This document shows, piece by piece, positions 8,053 to 16,517 of a stretch of 24,552 bases of DNA. Position 1 is the first letter of the stretch. Each line of letters opens with the position of its first letter. The notes under the pieces were generated by a model. It saw nothing but the letters and a program-made list of their open reading frames with translations, had not been told where the DNA came from and made no database searches. The DNA is from CAZPDM01 sp964585305 (GTDB taxonomy: Bacteria > Planctomycetota > Uabimicrobiia > Uabimicrobiales > JABWCH01). The position numbers were made by a program, and so were the translations under genes. Where the stretch lies: assembly GCA_964585305.1 (NCBI GenBank), contig CAZPDM010000067.1, positions 1-24,552 on the forward strand, read 5' to 3'.

Positions 8053-9036
8053 ATGTTTTTAATTATAAATTTGAATCCTTCTATTGATCGAATTTATAAA
8101 GTTGCAAACTTTAAAACAGGTAATATCTATCGTTCTCATTTGATCAAAGCTCAAGCTGGTGGAAAAGGAATCAATGTAGCACGAGCGAGTAAAATACTAG
8201 GAAGTAATCCTCTAGTAACAGGATTTATTGGCGGATATATTGGAGAATTTATTTTGCATGATTTAGAAATTAGTAATATTTCTCATAAATTTATTAATAT
8301 TCAGCGTGAAAATAGAATATGTGTTATTTTACTTGATACAGTACAGGATACTTGTACTGTGATAAATGAAGAAGGTCCTGAAATAAGTTCTCAAGAGCTT
8401 GCAGAATTTTTATCTTGTCAAGATACAATTTTTGCCAATACTCCATTAGTGATTATGTCAGGAAGTATACCTCAGAAAATTCCTTCTACAATTTATGGAG
8501 ATCTAACAAAAACAATTCACAAATATAATGGAATTTCTTTAGTAGATGCTAGTAAATTATCTTTGCTTCATGCTATGGAAGCGCGTGCAGATATTATTAA
8601 AGTAAATCTTTATGAGATTGCAGAATTGGCACCATCTGCTGAAACAATTATACAAAACATTCTAAATAATGAGAATTTCTCCCCGTTAAATTCCTACTGC
8701 CAGGATTTAATTCAACAAGGTTGTGCAAATATTGTTGTTAGTTTGGGAGAAAAAGGTGCAATATGGTGTACAAAAGAACAGACTTTATGGGCAAAAGCTC
8801 CTAAGATTAAAGCAGTGAATACCGTTGGTTCAGGAGATTCTATGACTGCCGCAATTGCTATAGAACTTGAGCAACAGAATATTCAAACTCCTACTCAATT
8901 GGAATCTTTTAATCGAGAAAAAGCCTTAATTTCAGGAGTAGCTGCGGGTACTGCGAATTCTCTAATAGGCGGACTTCAATTCACAAAAGAAATGTATCAA
9001 GAATTATTAGAAAAGGTTGTGTTAGTTAAAATCTAG
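8053..9036 (+). CDS. PfkB-family sugar-phosphate kinase (1-phosphofructokinase / tagatose-6-phosphate kinase type)
   Basis: The start LNPSIDRIYKV with Asp12, the GGKGINVARA segment (37-46), VIMSGSIP (133-140), and the C-terminal VNTVGSGDSMTAA (255-267, catalytic base Asp262) place it in the FruK/LacC branch of the ribokinase superfamily. Members phosphorylate fructose 1-phosphate or tagatose 6-phosphate to the 1,6-bisphosphate with ATP, in the cytoplasm. Which substrate is used here cannot be read from the sequence, and no PTS or lac/gat gene is adjacent. A hydrophilic stretch around 190-215 (APSAETIIQNILNNENFS) looks like a short insertion. GGAGG lies 7 bases before the ATG. The gene stands alone and converges with the small membrane-protein gene, with only 14 bases between stops and no clear terminator. 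Confidence 0.9.
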   Translation: MFLIINLNPSIDRIYKVANFKTGNIYRSHLIKAQAGGKGINVARASKILGSNPLVTGFIGGYIGEFILHDLEISNISHKFINIQRENRICVILLDTVQDTCTVINEEGPEISSQELAEFLSCQDTIFANTPLVIMSGSIPQKIPSTIYGDLTKTIHKYNGISLVDASKLSLLHAMEARADIIKVNLYEIAELAPSAETIIQNILNNENFSPLNSYCQDLIQQGCANIVVSLGEKGAIWCTKEQTLWAKAPKIKAVNTVGSGDSMTAAIAIELEQQNIQTPTQLESFNREKALISGVAAGTANSLIGGLQFTKEMYQELLEKVVLVKI

Positions 9037-9050
9037 AATTTTTGAAAAAT

Positions 9051-9428
9051 TTAAATTTCATAGTATAAAAATATATTTCTTTCTTTAGCATAATGATATT
9101 TCTTAGCGTTTTCCCAATGAGGAAGTTTTATATCATAGTCATTACTAATATAATTTGCTTTTGCGTTTTTTGTTATAGAAAAATTAGTTCTATAGAAATT
9201 CCAATTTTCATAATTGCTCCATAATGCAACAAATAAAACTATACCAGCTGCTAATTTTAATACCCAAGATATAGAACTATTTTGTTTTTTCAGAATTTGA
9301 GCAATTTCTTGAAAAGGGAAATCGCGTTGCTTAGCTTCTTGTAAGCAAACTTGCAGTAGATTTCTTTTGGAAGAACATGGTTTTATTTGTTGTAGCTTTA
9401 TTTTAATTTGTTGTAGTTTATATTCCAT
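9051..9428 (-). CDS. Small single-pass membrane protein, unknown function
   Basis: I do not recognise this protein (125 residues from the chosen start). It has a basic, Gln-rich N-terminus with a tandem LQQIKIK/LQQIKPC duplication (5-18), a probable helix 22-48, one membrane segment (about 54-71, ending VLFVALW) and a Tyr/Asn/Lys-rich C-terminal tail that is probably outside the cytoplasm. The start was moved to the internal ATG at 9428 because a near-perfect AAGGAGGG lies 4 bases before it. The longer frame to 9461 has no such site. It follows the metallophosphatase by 51 bases on the same strand and is probably cotranscribed with it. The layout is reminiscent of anti-sigma or divisome-type bitopic proteins, but nothing specific supports either. 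Confidence 0.65.
   Translation of the reverse strand: MEYKLQQIKIKLQQIKPCSSKRNLLQVCLQEAKQRDFPFQEIAQILKKQNSSISWVLKLAAGIVLFVALWSNYENWNFYRTNFSITKNAKANYISNDYDIKLPHWENAKKYHYAKERNIFLYYEI
9382..9423. repeat. 21-bp imperfect tandem repeat inside the small membrane-protein gene
   Basis: Two copies of a unit containing TTTGTTGTAG are offset by 21 bases and encode the repeated LQQIK heptads near the protein N-terminus. Confidence 0.6.
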
Positions 9429-9479
9429 GTTTCCCTCCTTAATCTGTTTACTTGAGAACAAAAATATTTTCCTAATTTT

Positions 9480-10442
9480 TTAATAGGTAAGTGTAATTTT
9501 TTCTTGTTCGTACCATTGTTTTTCATCATCTAACATTTTTACTTGTATATCTAAATGATCTTGATAAAAAGTAAGATAGCAATAGTGAAATCTAGGATTT
9601 CCGATGTAAAGATTTTGATGACGATTTTCACTGACTTCAGATTTTAAAAATAGTGGCGCGCCACCGCCTGCAGAAACAATAAAATGAATAGGATCAAAAT
9701 AAAAATGCTCGTATGTGTGGCAATGTGCGGAAAACATAATTCTAGCTTTTGAATATTTTTTCATAAGAGGCACTATATTTTTTTTTATCCATTCGTGATC
9801 CCCATGATAACTTCCATTTGTATAGGGAGGATGGTGGGTAAAAAGTAAAGCAATTTTTATATTTGGGTCTGATTGTGCTTCTGCTAATGTTTGCTCACAC
9901 CAACGAATTTGTGCATTTTTTTGATATTCTTCTAATTCATCATCATTGCTATCAAGAATAAGAAAAACAGCTCCCATTATTTTTAAAGAATACCAATGCT
10001 GTGCAAACAAATCTGGAAATCGTGAAAAATAGTTGGTTAGTGCATCTACGTTATTTCCTGTATATTCATGATTTCCCAAACATGGAAAAAAAGGAATTTT
10101 CCCTTCTCTAATTTTAGCGTTAACCTGATCGATTTCTTCCCAATCACTTTGTCGGCTTCCTTTGAGAACAATATCTCCAGTATGAATAACAAAGGCAGGC
10201 TTTTCTTCAGCAATTTTATTGGCAACTATTTGTCTAAAGACTGATGCATCATCTCTCCAGATTTCTAGGCTATGTCTACTACGAGTATCTCCATAGATAA
10301 TTGCAGAAAAAGGATAATTTGTTATGTTATTAACTTTAGTTTCATAATAAGCAACATTTTCAGATGTTGTTGAGCATCCTTGACAGCAGAAAAAAAATAT
10401 ACTGATAATTGTAATATATCTTATCCAGATAAAATTTTTCAT
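9480..10442 (-). CDS. Lipoprotein metallophosphoesterase (calcineurin-like)
   Basis: A signal peptide with a lipobox-like CCQGC (Cys23) suggests a lipoprotein on the periplasmic side of a membrane. The full set of metal-binding motifs of the calcineurin-like/purple acid phosphatase superfamily is present in order: GDTR (51-54), HTGD (87-90), GNHE (123-126), THHPP (202-206) and SAHCHTYEH (238-246). It should therefore be an active two-metal phosphohydrolase. The GDTR form and overall layout resemble secreted purple acid phosphatase-type enzymes, but the substrate is unknown. AGAGGA lies 6 bases before the ATG. It is the first gene of a likely two-gene unit with the small membrane protein, and diverges from the rhomboid gene about 100 bases away. 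Confidence 0.9.
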   Translation of the reverse strand: MKNFIWIRYITIISIFFFCCQGCSTTSENVAYYETKVNNITNYPFSAIIYGDTRSRHSLEIWRDDASVFRQIVANKIAEEKPAFVIHTGDIVLKGSRQSDWEEIDQVNAKIREGKIPFFPCLGNHEYTGNNVDALTNYFSRFPDLFAQHWYSLKIMGAVFLILDSNDDELEEYQKNAQIRWCEQTLAEAQSDPNIKIALLFTHHPPYTNGSYHGDHEWIKKNIVPLMKKYSKARIMFSAHCHTYEHFYFDPIHFIVSAGGGAPLFLKSEVSENRHQNLYIGNPRFHYCYLTFYQDHLDIQVKMLDDEKQWYEQEKITLTY

Positions 10443-10546
10443 AAAATATCCTCTTTTATTTTTTTTCTTGCAAGTAATTTTATTTTTTTATAGAATAAAA
10501 AAAATACTATTGAAAAATATTGATGAAAATATTTAGGAGAATAATC

Positions 10547-11809
10547 TTGGGAGTTGCATTGTACTGTCCACGCGATAGAACAGAATTACGTATTGAAATT
10601 CTTACAAATATCCACTTAGGATATTGTCCAAATTGCCATGGGACGTGGTATTTTGGAGATAGTTTAGTGAAGCTGCTGTCGTTAGAAAAGTTCCCTAGTA
10701 TGATTAATCTTTCTCGCAATCTTTTCAAGCAAGAAAAAAGTGAATTAACCTGTCCATTATGTTTAGTTGAAATGGATGGAAAAGTATTTAAACATGATAA
10801 GGGATTGGGAGATTCTGTTGAAATTACTATTGATCAGTGCTGCCAATGTCATGGTGTATGGTTTGATCAAGGGGAACTTCCAAAAACTAGACAATTTATA
10901 CGCTATCGCATGAATATTATGGAACAAGAGGCTGCAGCAAAAAGAATGCTTGCGATGAAATCGATTGTAAAGAATCCGGATATTTCCTCTGTTTCTCAAA
11001 ATAGATTTTTTAGAGCATATCCAGTTCCTAAAAGTGATGTCCCTTTACCTCGGATAATCAAACCCTTACCACAATTTCAGTTTGAAGAAGAACGTGATGA
11101 GAAAGCAGAAGCTAAAGAATTAGGAGAAGGTGTTGCTATGGCTCAGATTGAGCCACAAGTTTGGCTTTTTGCAGCATTGACAAATCTTCCTGTAGAAGTC
11201 TATAATCCGCCTCGAAAAAGATTTCCCTATATGACACTCAGTATAATTGTAATTTGTACATTTATCCATTTAATCGCAACATTACTTGGTAACTTAGATA
11301 CTGTTTTAACTTCTTGGGGAGCCTCTGTATCTCAACATTGGATTACGTTGCTAAGTTGTCTATTTTTGCATGGAAGCTGGCTACATTTGCTTGGAAATAT
11401 GTATTTTTTATGGGTTTTTGGAGATAATGTAGAAGATCGAATGGGACCATTTTTATTTACGTTGTTTTATCTTATGGCAGGAATTCTTTCATCTATTTTT
11501 CAAATTCAATATATGGGAGATGCTTCTGTTCTTGTTGGTGCGAGTGGAGCAATTGCTGGAGTGATGGGTGCGTATCTTTATCTTTTCCCGCGTTCAGCTT
11601 TATATCAAGTATTATTCCTTTTCTTCCCAATTAAAATTCCCGTTTATTTTTATTTTGGTATATGGCTATTTTTGCAATGGTTGGGAAATTATATGAAAAT
11701 TCACTCCATTGGCTTTATTGCTCATATTAGTGGTTTTATCATTGGATTTGCTTTTGTTGTGGTGTGGTATGTTGTGCGTAATATGATTAAACACCCAAAG
11801 CATTTTTAA
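10547..11809 (+). CDS. Rhomboid intramembrane serine protease with N-terminal zinc ribbons
   Basis: Two zf-TFIIB-type zinc ribbons come first: CPRD...CPNCHGTWY (the second ligand is Asp instead of Cys), then CPLC...CCQCHGVWFDQGEL, which is complete. A charged linker leads to a rhomboid domain of about six helices (about 225-415). It carries the helix-2 HGSWLHLLGNMYFL motif, catalytic Ser333 in GASGAIAG and catalytic His393 in HISGFIIG, so proteolysis inside the membrane is expected. The cytoplasmic ribbons may bind a partner or regulate access. Targets are unknown. The start chosen is TTG 10547, because AGGAGA lies 6 bases upstream. TTG 10559 (giving MYCPRD, with GGGAG 5 bases upstream) is a real alternative, and TTG 10520 looks too early. 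The gene ends in a terminator shared with the convergent pseudokinase gene. Confidence 0.92.
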   Translation: MGVALYCPRDRTELRIEILTNIHLGYCPNCHGTWYFGDSLVKLLSLEKFPSMINLSRNLFKQEKSELTCPLCLVEMDGKVFKHDKGLGDSVEITIDQCCQCHGVWFDQGELPKTRQFIRYRMNIMEQEAAAKRMLAMKSIVKNPDISSVSQNRFFRAYPVPKSDVPLPRIIKPLPQFQFEEERDEKAEAKELGEGVAMAQIEPQVWLFAALTNLPVEVYNPPRKRFPYMTLSIIVICTFIHLIATLLGNLDTVLTSWGASVSQHWITLLSCLFLHGSWLHLLGNMYFLWVFGDNVEDRMGPFLFTLFYLMAGILSSIFQIQYMGDASVLVGASGAIAGVMGAYLYLFPRSALYQVLFLFFPIKIPVYFYFGIWLFLQWLGNYMKIHSIGFIAHISGFIIGFAFVVVWYVVRNMIKHPKHF

Positions 11810-11821
11810 TATGATATGATT

Positions 11822-11855
11822 AGACGCAGATAATTTTTATCTGCGTCTTCTTATT
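11822..11855 (+). terminator. Hairpin terminator between convergent rhomboid and pseudokinase genes
   Basis: A perfect 12-bp stem (11822-11833 with 11837-11848) has a 3-base loop and is followed by a T-rich plus-strand tail. It begins 12 bases after the rhomboid stop. The minus-strand side has no good T-run. Confidence 0.8.
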
Positions 11856-14800
11856 TTACGAAATTTTCCATTCCCATTCTAATTCCCATAATTTAAGAAT
11901 TTTTGCTTCATCAGCACTTGCTAAAAATCTTCCATCTTCGCTGATTGAGGCTGCGGTTATAGGATTATCATGAGCATAATAATAAGACAATGGTTCTACA
12001 GAGTCTAGGTGCCAAATTCGTAAGCCGCCATCTTTTGCTAAAGAAATAAAGAAGCGGTCATAGCAAAAACGGATGTATTTAACAACTTCTCCTTCATGTT
12101 TAAATTCTTTGAGTATTTTTCCGGTTTCTGATTCCCATAATAAAATTGAGCCAAGTCGTGAAGAAGAAAGTATAAGACGTCCTGTATGTGAAGCATCAAA
12201 ACCAGTGATATATCTACCATGCGGACGATGTTGAGCAATATATTTATTTTGTGCGAGATCCCAAATAATCATTGTCCCATCTCTGAGTGAGATTAAAGCA
12301 ATGTTTTCTTTTATTAAGGTACTAACAACGGGATTAGATTCTTTAGTATCTAAAAGAAGATTGCTTTTTAATGTGTTTAAATCCCATTGAATAATACGTC
12401 CATCACGAGTTCCAACTATTCCCCATTTTCCTTGGGGGTGGATAGCAACACTATTTACCCAAGTATTTCCTATTTCTAAAATTTCGTTATAATCTGGAGC
12501 GTCAAGATACCATAACATTACGCTTCCATCATAACTTCCAGATAAGGCCATGCTTCCATCAGATGTCATAGAAATGCTGGAAACACAACGTCTATGGCCC
12601 TCCCAACGATGAGATACATAGCTATTTTTTAAATTCCATTGACGAATAGGATCGTCGTCATTTCCTGCTAAAACAATGCGTCCATCACAAGCTAAAGCTA
12701 AACTTGTTGCGTAACCTATCATAGGTATTTGAGAACGAAGTGTAATATTTTGGACTTCTTTGCGTAAGATAGGTTGTCTTAATGCACATTGATTCATTCG
12801 ATCAAACAGAAGCTCAGAATTTTCATATCCTGGCATTTTTAGCAAAGATTGATATAGTATAAAAGAATTTTTATATTCTTTTTGTTCATAAAGGAGTTCT
12901 GCTTGCCGACATGTATTTTCCACAAGATCTGGATTTTTTAAATTGTCATGGATCATTGCTGGAAGAAAATGGGTATGTCGGAATAATGGGAAAGGACGTT
13001 GTGCAATATTTTCCCAAAAATATATTGTTGTATTATAAGTAGTAACCATATATTGGTTATCTGGATTCATGACACAACATGTTGCTTCATCACTGGCCAA
13101 AATATTTAGTTTTCGTTTGTAAGCAAAATCCCAAAAAGAAATAAAATCATTTTCATCTTTTGTAAGTAAAATAGAATTATCTCGACTTACAGCCACAATA
13201 AGTTCTTTATTGTTAATTTTAATATAATCTATCAATTTTGCCGAGGGCATTTCCCAAAGTTCAAGACTATTATAATAGCTGATCATAACAGACTGGCCAT
13301 CATTACTTAAACAAAAACTTAAACCACGAATACGTTGAAGCATTTCAGCTTTAGCAATGTTCCATATACAGATTTCATCTTGTTCTGTACTAGTAATTGC
13401 AAGCTCGTTATTGGGAAATAATGCAACATCTTTTACCCAAACATCAGGATGTTCTAATGTAGCATATAACGATCGATTTTCTAAATCCCAGATTTTAGCT
13501 GTGCTATCCCAACTGCCAGAAATAAGGTACCGTCCATCTTGGCTAAGAGAGATTTTTGTGATGCTTTCATTATGGCCTTGAATTTCCCATAGACAAGCTC
13601 CTGATGGGATCTCCCAAATACGGATAGTATGATCCCAGCTAGCGGAAGCGACTTTCTTTCCATCATTTGTAATAGCAAGTGAAGTGATATGTTTACTATG
13701 GCCAATTAAGCCTGTTGTAAGTGTTCCAGAAGTTGCGTCCCATAAAAAAAGATTTCCATCACAATCTCCTGAAACAAGCCAATGGGCATCCGATGTCATT
13801 GCTAATGCAGTGATGATACTAGTATGTCCAGATAAAGTTCGAATTTGGCTCCATTCATTAAATTGCAAACAATAGGAATTTACGGACGATAATTGACTTC
13901 CTCCAGAACTTTTAAATCCTTGGATTGCACGAATACTATGTGGGCATATTGTAAGTGCTTTTTGGTAAAGAGATCGTGCTTGATAATTATCTGTATTATT
14001 GTTATTTTGATAAATACCACGTCCTGCATACCAATCTGCAAGGTGGAGCATATTCCAGAAAGAGCTGGAATACTTTTCTTGTATTGTTAGAAATTTTTGT
14101 TTAGATTCTTCTATATTCCCAAGTGTGTAGCAAATTGTTGCATCAACCAAGTGTAATAAGCTGTGGTTAGGGTAAATTGTCAGACCTTCTTGACAAATCT
14201 CTCGTGCTTTTTCATAATTTTTTTGCGCATAATAAGAAATAGCAAGACGATAATGGTCGTCTTTATCATAAAGTTGTGGAACTCCAAACCACTGAGTTTG
14301 GTTTTGAGGCTCGTTATTTATTTTTTTTGATTGTGAGAGGAGAGATTCAAAACAAGATATTGCTTCATCAAATTGACGAATTCGATAAAATATTTCACCT
14401 TTAACTCGTAGTAATTCAAGATTATTAGACTGACTGGATTCTACTCGTTCTAGTGTATCTTGAATATGAAGTCCCATTTCTAAAGCTAATTCACTTTGAG
14501 CATAAAGAATTTGAGTATGTTCAAATGCTGTCAAATCTTCCAGTGTTCGAATAAGTAGATCCATCGAAGCAATGCCTTCTCGTAAATTGCAAAGATAATT
14601 GTTCCATAAGGCATTGATGCTGCATGGATGATTTTCAATAGAAAGTGTCCAAAGATTATGTGCCATTACTAAATTTTTGGATTCATAATAGGCAATAGCC
14701 TGCTTATGATTTTTTTCAACTTGAATTCGACTGGGAATAATATTACTTCGTTTGTAAGAAACTTTAGAAATCATTTCAAACAATCTTTTTAATTTTAAAA

Positions 14801-15530
14801 TAATAATATCCCAATTTAATTCCTGTTCCTTTAAGCATTGTAAAATAATTGATTGTAATTCATCAGGTAATTTCCAACCACGTTCAGATTCCCAATTACC
14901 TTGATCGGAGATATTATTATTTGGGTTCCATTTTTTTTGATAAAAGATATAATGTAATATTTTTCCATATTGAAAAAAATCTGTTTGTTGATTATTAACA
15001 ATCCATTTACGAATATTTTCTTGATTTATATTTTCTTGATTCGATTGTAAATCGATATGAAACCCAATAAAATCTTGCAGGGATACATGTTGTGTCCCAA
15101 TAATAATATTGGTAGGTTTTAAATTATTATGAATCAATCTTGCAGCGTGACTATCTTTTAATCCGTATCCAATTTGAATAGCAATATCCAATGCTTCTAT
15201 GACTTCTATAATTCTGGGGTGGTATTCTAAAAGTGAAACTCCATGTATATATTCGCTAATTAAACATTGTTGTTGTTGTAAACAATCCCAATAAAAAGCA
15301 TGAGATATATTGTAGCAACCTTCTAATGCAATCCAATGGTCATAAGTATATTTTATTTGTCTTGCATGTTGCTGCCAATATTCTGGAGAAAATACTTTTA
15401 AACGCAAAGACATTTCCCAATCAAAATGCTCTACTTCATAAGAAATTCCCTGTTCTCCTTGCCCTAAAATACTTTTTATTTTATATTTATTTTCGACAAT
15501 CTCTTCGAGTTGCCAAGATTTAATTTCCAT
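11856..15530 (-). CDS. Pseudokinase-TPR-WD40 scaffold protein (two seven-bladed propellers)
   Basis: Residues 16-252 follow a Ser/Thr kinase fold: glycine loop LGQGEQGISYEV, Lys45 in RLKVF, HNNLKPTN (134-141) and DFI (153-155). The catalytic HRD Asp is Asn136, DFG is DFI, and there is no APE activation segment, so it is predicted to be catalytically dead. TPR-like helices follow (about 274-535), for example DHYRLAISYYAQKNYEKARE. Next is a WD40 propeller (about 562-850) with seven blade ends from GNLFLWD to TIYFWE, a short helical TPR-like linker (860-925), and a second propeller (about 930-1224) with seven blade ends from PIRQWN to ILKLWE. No signal peptide or membrane helix is visible, so it is probably a cytoplasmic scaffold. 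Kinase-WD40 fusions are common in Planctomycetota. The start has only a weak ribosome site, but its position fits the domain. Confidence 0.9.
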   Translation of the reverse strand: MEIKSWQLEEIVENKYKIKSILGQGEQGISYEVEHFDWEMSLRLKVFSPEYWQQHARQIKYTYDHWIALEGCYNISHAFYWDCLQQQQCLISEYIHGVSLLEYHPRIIEVIEALDIAIQIGYGLKDSHAARLIHNNLKPTNIIIGTQHVSLQDFIGFHIDLQSNQENINQENIRKWIVNNQQTDFFQYGKILHYIFYQKKWNPNNNISDQGNWESERGWKLPDELQSIILQCLKEQELNWDIIILKLKRLFEMISKVSYKRSNIIPSRIQVEKNHKQAIAYYESKNLVMAHNLWTLSIENHPCSINALWNNYLCNLREGIASMDLLIRTLEDLTAFEHTQILYAQSELALEMGLHIQDTLERVESSQSNNLELLRVKGEIFYRIRQFDEAISCFESLLSQSKKINNEPQNQTQWFGVPQLYDKDDHYRLAISYYAQKNYEKAREICQEGLTIYPNHSLLHLVDATICYTLGNIEESKQKFLTIQEKYSSSFWNMLHLADWYAGRGIYQNNNNTDNYQARSLYQKALTICPHSIRAIQGFKSSGGSQLSSVNSYCLQFNEWSQIRTLSGHTSIITALAMTSDAHWLVSGDCDGNLFLWDATSGTLTTGLIGHSKHITSLAITNDGKKVASASWDHTIRIWEIPSGACLWEIQGHNESITKISLSQDGRYLISGSWDSTAKIWDLENRSLYATLEHPDVWVKDVALFPNNELAITSTEQDEICIWNIAKAEMLQRIRGLSFCLSNDGQSVMISYYNSLELWEMPSAKLIDYIKINNKELIVAVSRDNSILLTKDENDFISFWDFAYKRKLNILASDEATCCVMNPDNQYMVTTYNTTIYFWENIAQRPFPLFRHTHFLPAMIHDNLKNPDLVENTCRQAELLYEQKEYKNSFILYQSLLKMPGYENSELLFDRMNQCALRQPILRKEVQNITLRSQIPMIGYATSLALACDGRIVLAGNDDDPIRQWNLKNSYVSHRWEGHRRCVSSISMTSDGSMALSGSYDGSVMLWYLDAPDYNEILEIGNTWVNSVAIHPQGKWGIVGTRDGRIIQWDLNTLKSNLLLDTKESNPVVSTLIKENIALISLRDGTMIIWDLAQNKYIAQHRPHGRYITGFDASHTGRLILSSSRLGSILLWESETGKILKEFKHEGEVVKYIRFCYDRFFISLAKDGGLRIWHLDSVEPLSYYYAHDNPITAASISEDGRFLASADEAKILKLWELEWEWKIS

Positions 15531-15724
15531 ACAAAATTCTTGATGTCAATAATTTGTTTGCATAAAAAAATGTCAGCAAAACAAATATTTTCATCCCCTT
15601 TCTGTCCAAAAATTATTTTTTTAAAATTTTCTATATTTTATGCTAAAAATCTCTTTTAATTTTACTAATAATTTTGTTTGGAAACAAGCAAAAACATTCT
15701 AAAAAAGATAAAAAAATGTCTTAA

Positions 15725-15758
15725 AAATAAAAAACGCCCAGTTAATCTGGGCGTTTTT
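15725..15758 (-). terminator. Rho-independent terminator of the FmdB-like gene (bidirectional form)
   Basis: A strong G+C-rich stem CGCCCAG/CTGGGCG extended by A/T pairs (15730-15741 with 15747-15758, loop TTAAT) is followed by T-runs on both strands. It directly abuts the TAA of the FmdB-like gene. Confidence 0.92.
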
Positions 15759-16043
15759 TTAAGCAGTTTTTACAGTTTCATTCGTAGAAGAAGTGGTATC
15801 TGATGTTTTTTCAGTTTTATCAGCTTTTATTGGAGTACTGCTATAAGAAGAAGAACTTTTATTCTTATAATCCGTGCAGTAGAAGCCAGAGCCTTTAAAA
15901 ATAATCCCAGCTCCACCATGAATAACTCGTCTTACCGAAATTTCTTGGCATTTAGGACAAACCCGAATCGGGTCTTCACTAATTTTTTGAAATACATCAA
16001 ATGAATGTTGGCATTTTTCGCAACGATAACTATATGTCGGCAT
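15759..16043 (-). CDS. FmdB-family zinc-ribbon protein
   Basis: A small protein of 94 residues. The N-terminus MPTYSYRCEKCQHSFDV with a second CPKC at 34-37 forms the four-cysteine zinc ribbon of the FmdB/CxxC_CxxC_SSSS family. GSGFYCTDY and a Ser/Thr-rich tail follow, as is usual for the family. FmdB was named as a regulator of amide-utilisation genes in Methylophilus, but the role of most relatives is unknown and no amidase is nearby, so the name should not be read as a function. AAAGGA lies 8 bases before the ATG. It has its own terminator, and overlapping inverted repeats lie in its upstream region. Confidence 0.93.
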   Translation of the reverse strand: MPTYSYRCEKCQHSFDVFQKISEDPIRVCPKCQEISVRRVIHGGAGIIFKGSGFYCTDYKNKSSSSYSSTPIKADKTEKTSDTTSSTNETVKTA

Positions 16044-16113
16044 AAATGAAATCCTTTCGCAATTTTGCTTCTAAGCAAAACCACAACTTGCTACGATAGG
16101 ACAAAGCCATATC

Positions 16114-16158
16114 TTTAAAAGAAAAAATCTATTTCTTTTAAATTTTGAGGAAATAGAT
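16114..16158. repeat. Two overlapping, mutually exclusive inverted repeats upstream of the FmdB-like gene
   Basis: Arms 16114-16124 and 16132-16142 are a perfect 11-bp inverted repeat (TTTAAAAGAAA and its complement, 7-base loop). Arms 16127-16135 and 16150-16158 are a perfect 9-bp inverted repeat (ATCTATTTC and its complement, 14-base loop). They share 16132-16135, so both cannot form at once. They lie 70-115 bases upstream of the FmdB-like start codon. They could be an operator or leader structure, or a chance product of A+T-rich sequence. Confidence 0.5.
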
Positions 16159-16239
16159 ATTTCATAATTTTATTTCTTTGAATTATAAATACTTTTTTTT
16201 GAAAAATCCATAAAAAAATAAAAAAAAATTAAATTTTGC

Positions 16240-16267
16240 TTGACAACTTAAAGAAAAAATGTATAAT
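16240..16267 (+). promoter_or_regulatory. Consensus sigma70 promoter of the tRNA-Trp gene
   Basis: A perfect TTGACA (16240-16245) and a perfect TATAAT (16262-16267) are separated by 16 bases. Transcription should start near 16274, about 12 bases before the tRNA. This is the clearest promoter in the window. Confidence 0.92.
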
Positions 16268-16285
16268 AAAGGCCATATTAAATGA

Positions 16286-16359
16286 AGGCCTGTAGCTCAA
16301 TTTGGCAGAGCGGTAGACTCCAAATCTATATGTTGGGGGTTCAATTCCCTCCAGGCCTG
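16286..16359 (+). tRNA. tRNA-Trp (anticodon CCA)
   Basis: A full cloverleaf can be folded by hand: acceptor AGGCCTG (16286-16292) with CAGGCCT (16352-16358), D stem GCTC/GAGC, anticodon stem GTAGA/TCTAT with loop CTCCAAA and anticodon CCA at 16320-16322, a 5-base variable loop, and T stem GGGGG/CCCTC with loop TTCAATT. The discriminator base is G, as expected for bacterial tRNA-Trp. The 3' CCA is not encoded and must be added by CCA transferase. It is a single gene with its own promoter and terminator. Confidence 0.97.
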
Positions 16360-16373
16360 ATAATATTTATATC

Positions 16374-16408
16374 AGATCAGTTGATAAACTCAACTGATCT
16401 TTTTTTTT
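16374..16408 (+). terminator. Rho-independent terminator of the tRNA-Trp gene
   Basis: A perfect 11-bp stem (16374-16384 with 16390-16400, loop TAAAC) is followed by eight T (16401-16408). It lies 15 bases downstream of the tRNA. Confidence 0.95.
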
Positions 16409-16517
16409 AACTTTTCTTTTTTCTTAAATTTGTTGCCTTTTTTCTTTTATTTTCTAAAATAAAGAAATATTTCGTGGTTTTTAAGAGAATGCCTTTTTTT
16501 AAAATATATTCTTTAAA

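Noticed and set aside
9036..9060. A/T inverted repeat between the convergent PfkB and small membrane-protein genes as a terminator
   Set aside because: The arms are only A/T with a 1-base loop, so a stable RNA hairpin is unlikely.
16424..16470. TTTATTTT/AAAATAAA hairpin as a terminator for the TatT-like gene
   Set aside because: A pure A/T stem of about 8-9 pairs with a 2-base loop is too weak, and there is no clear T-run.
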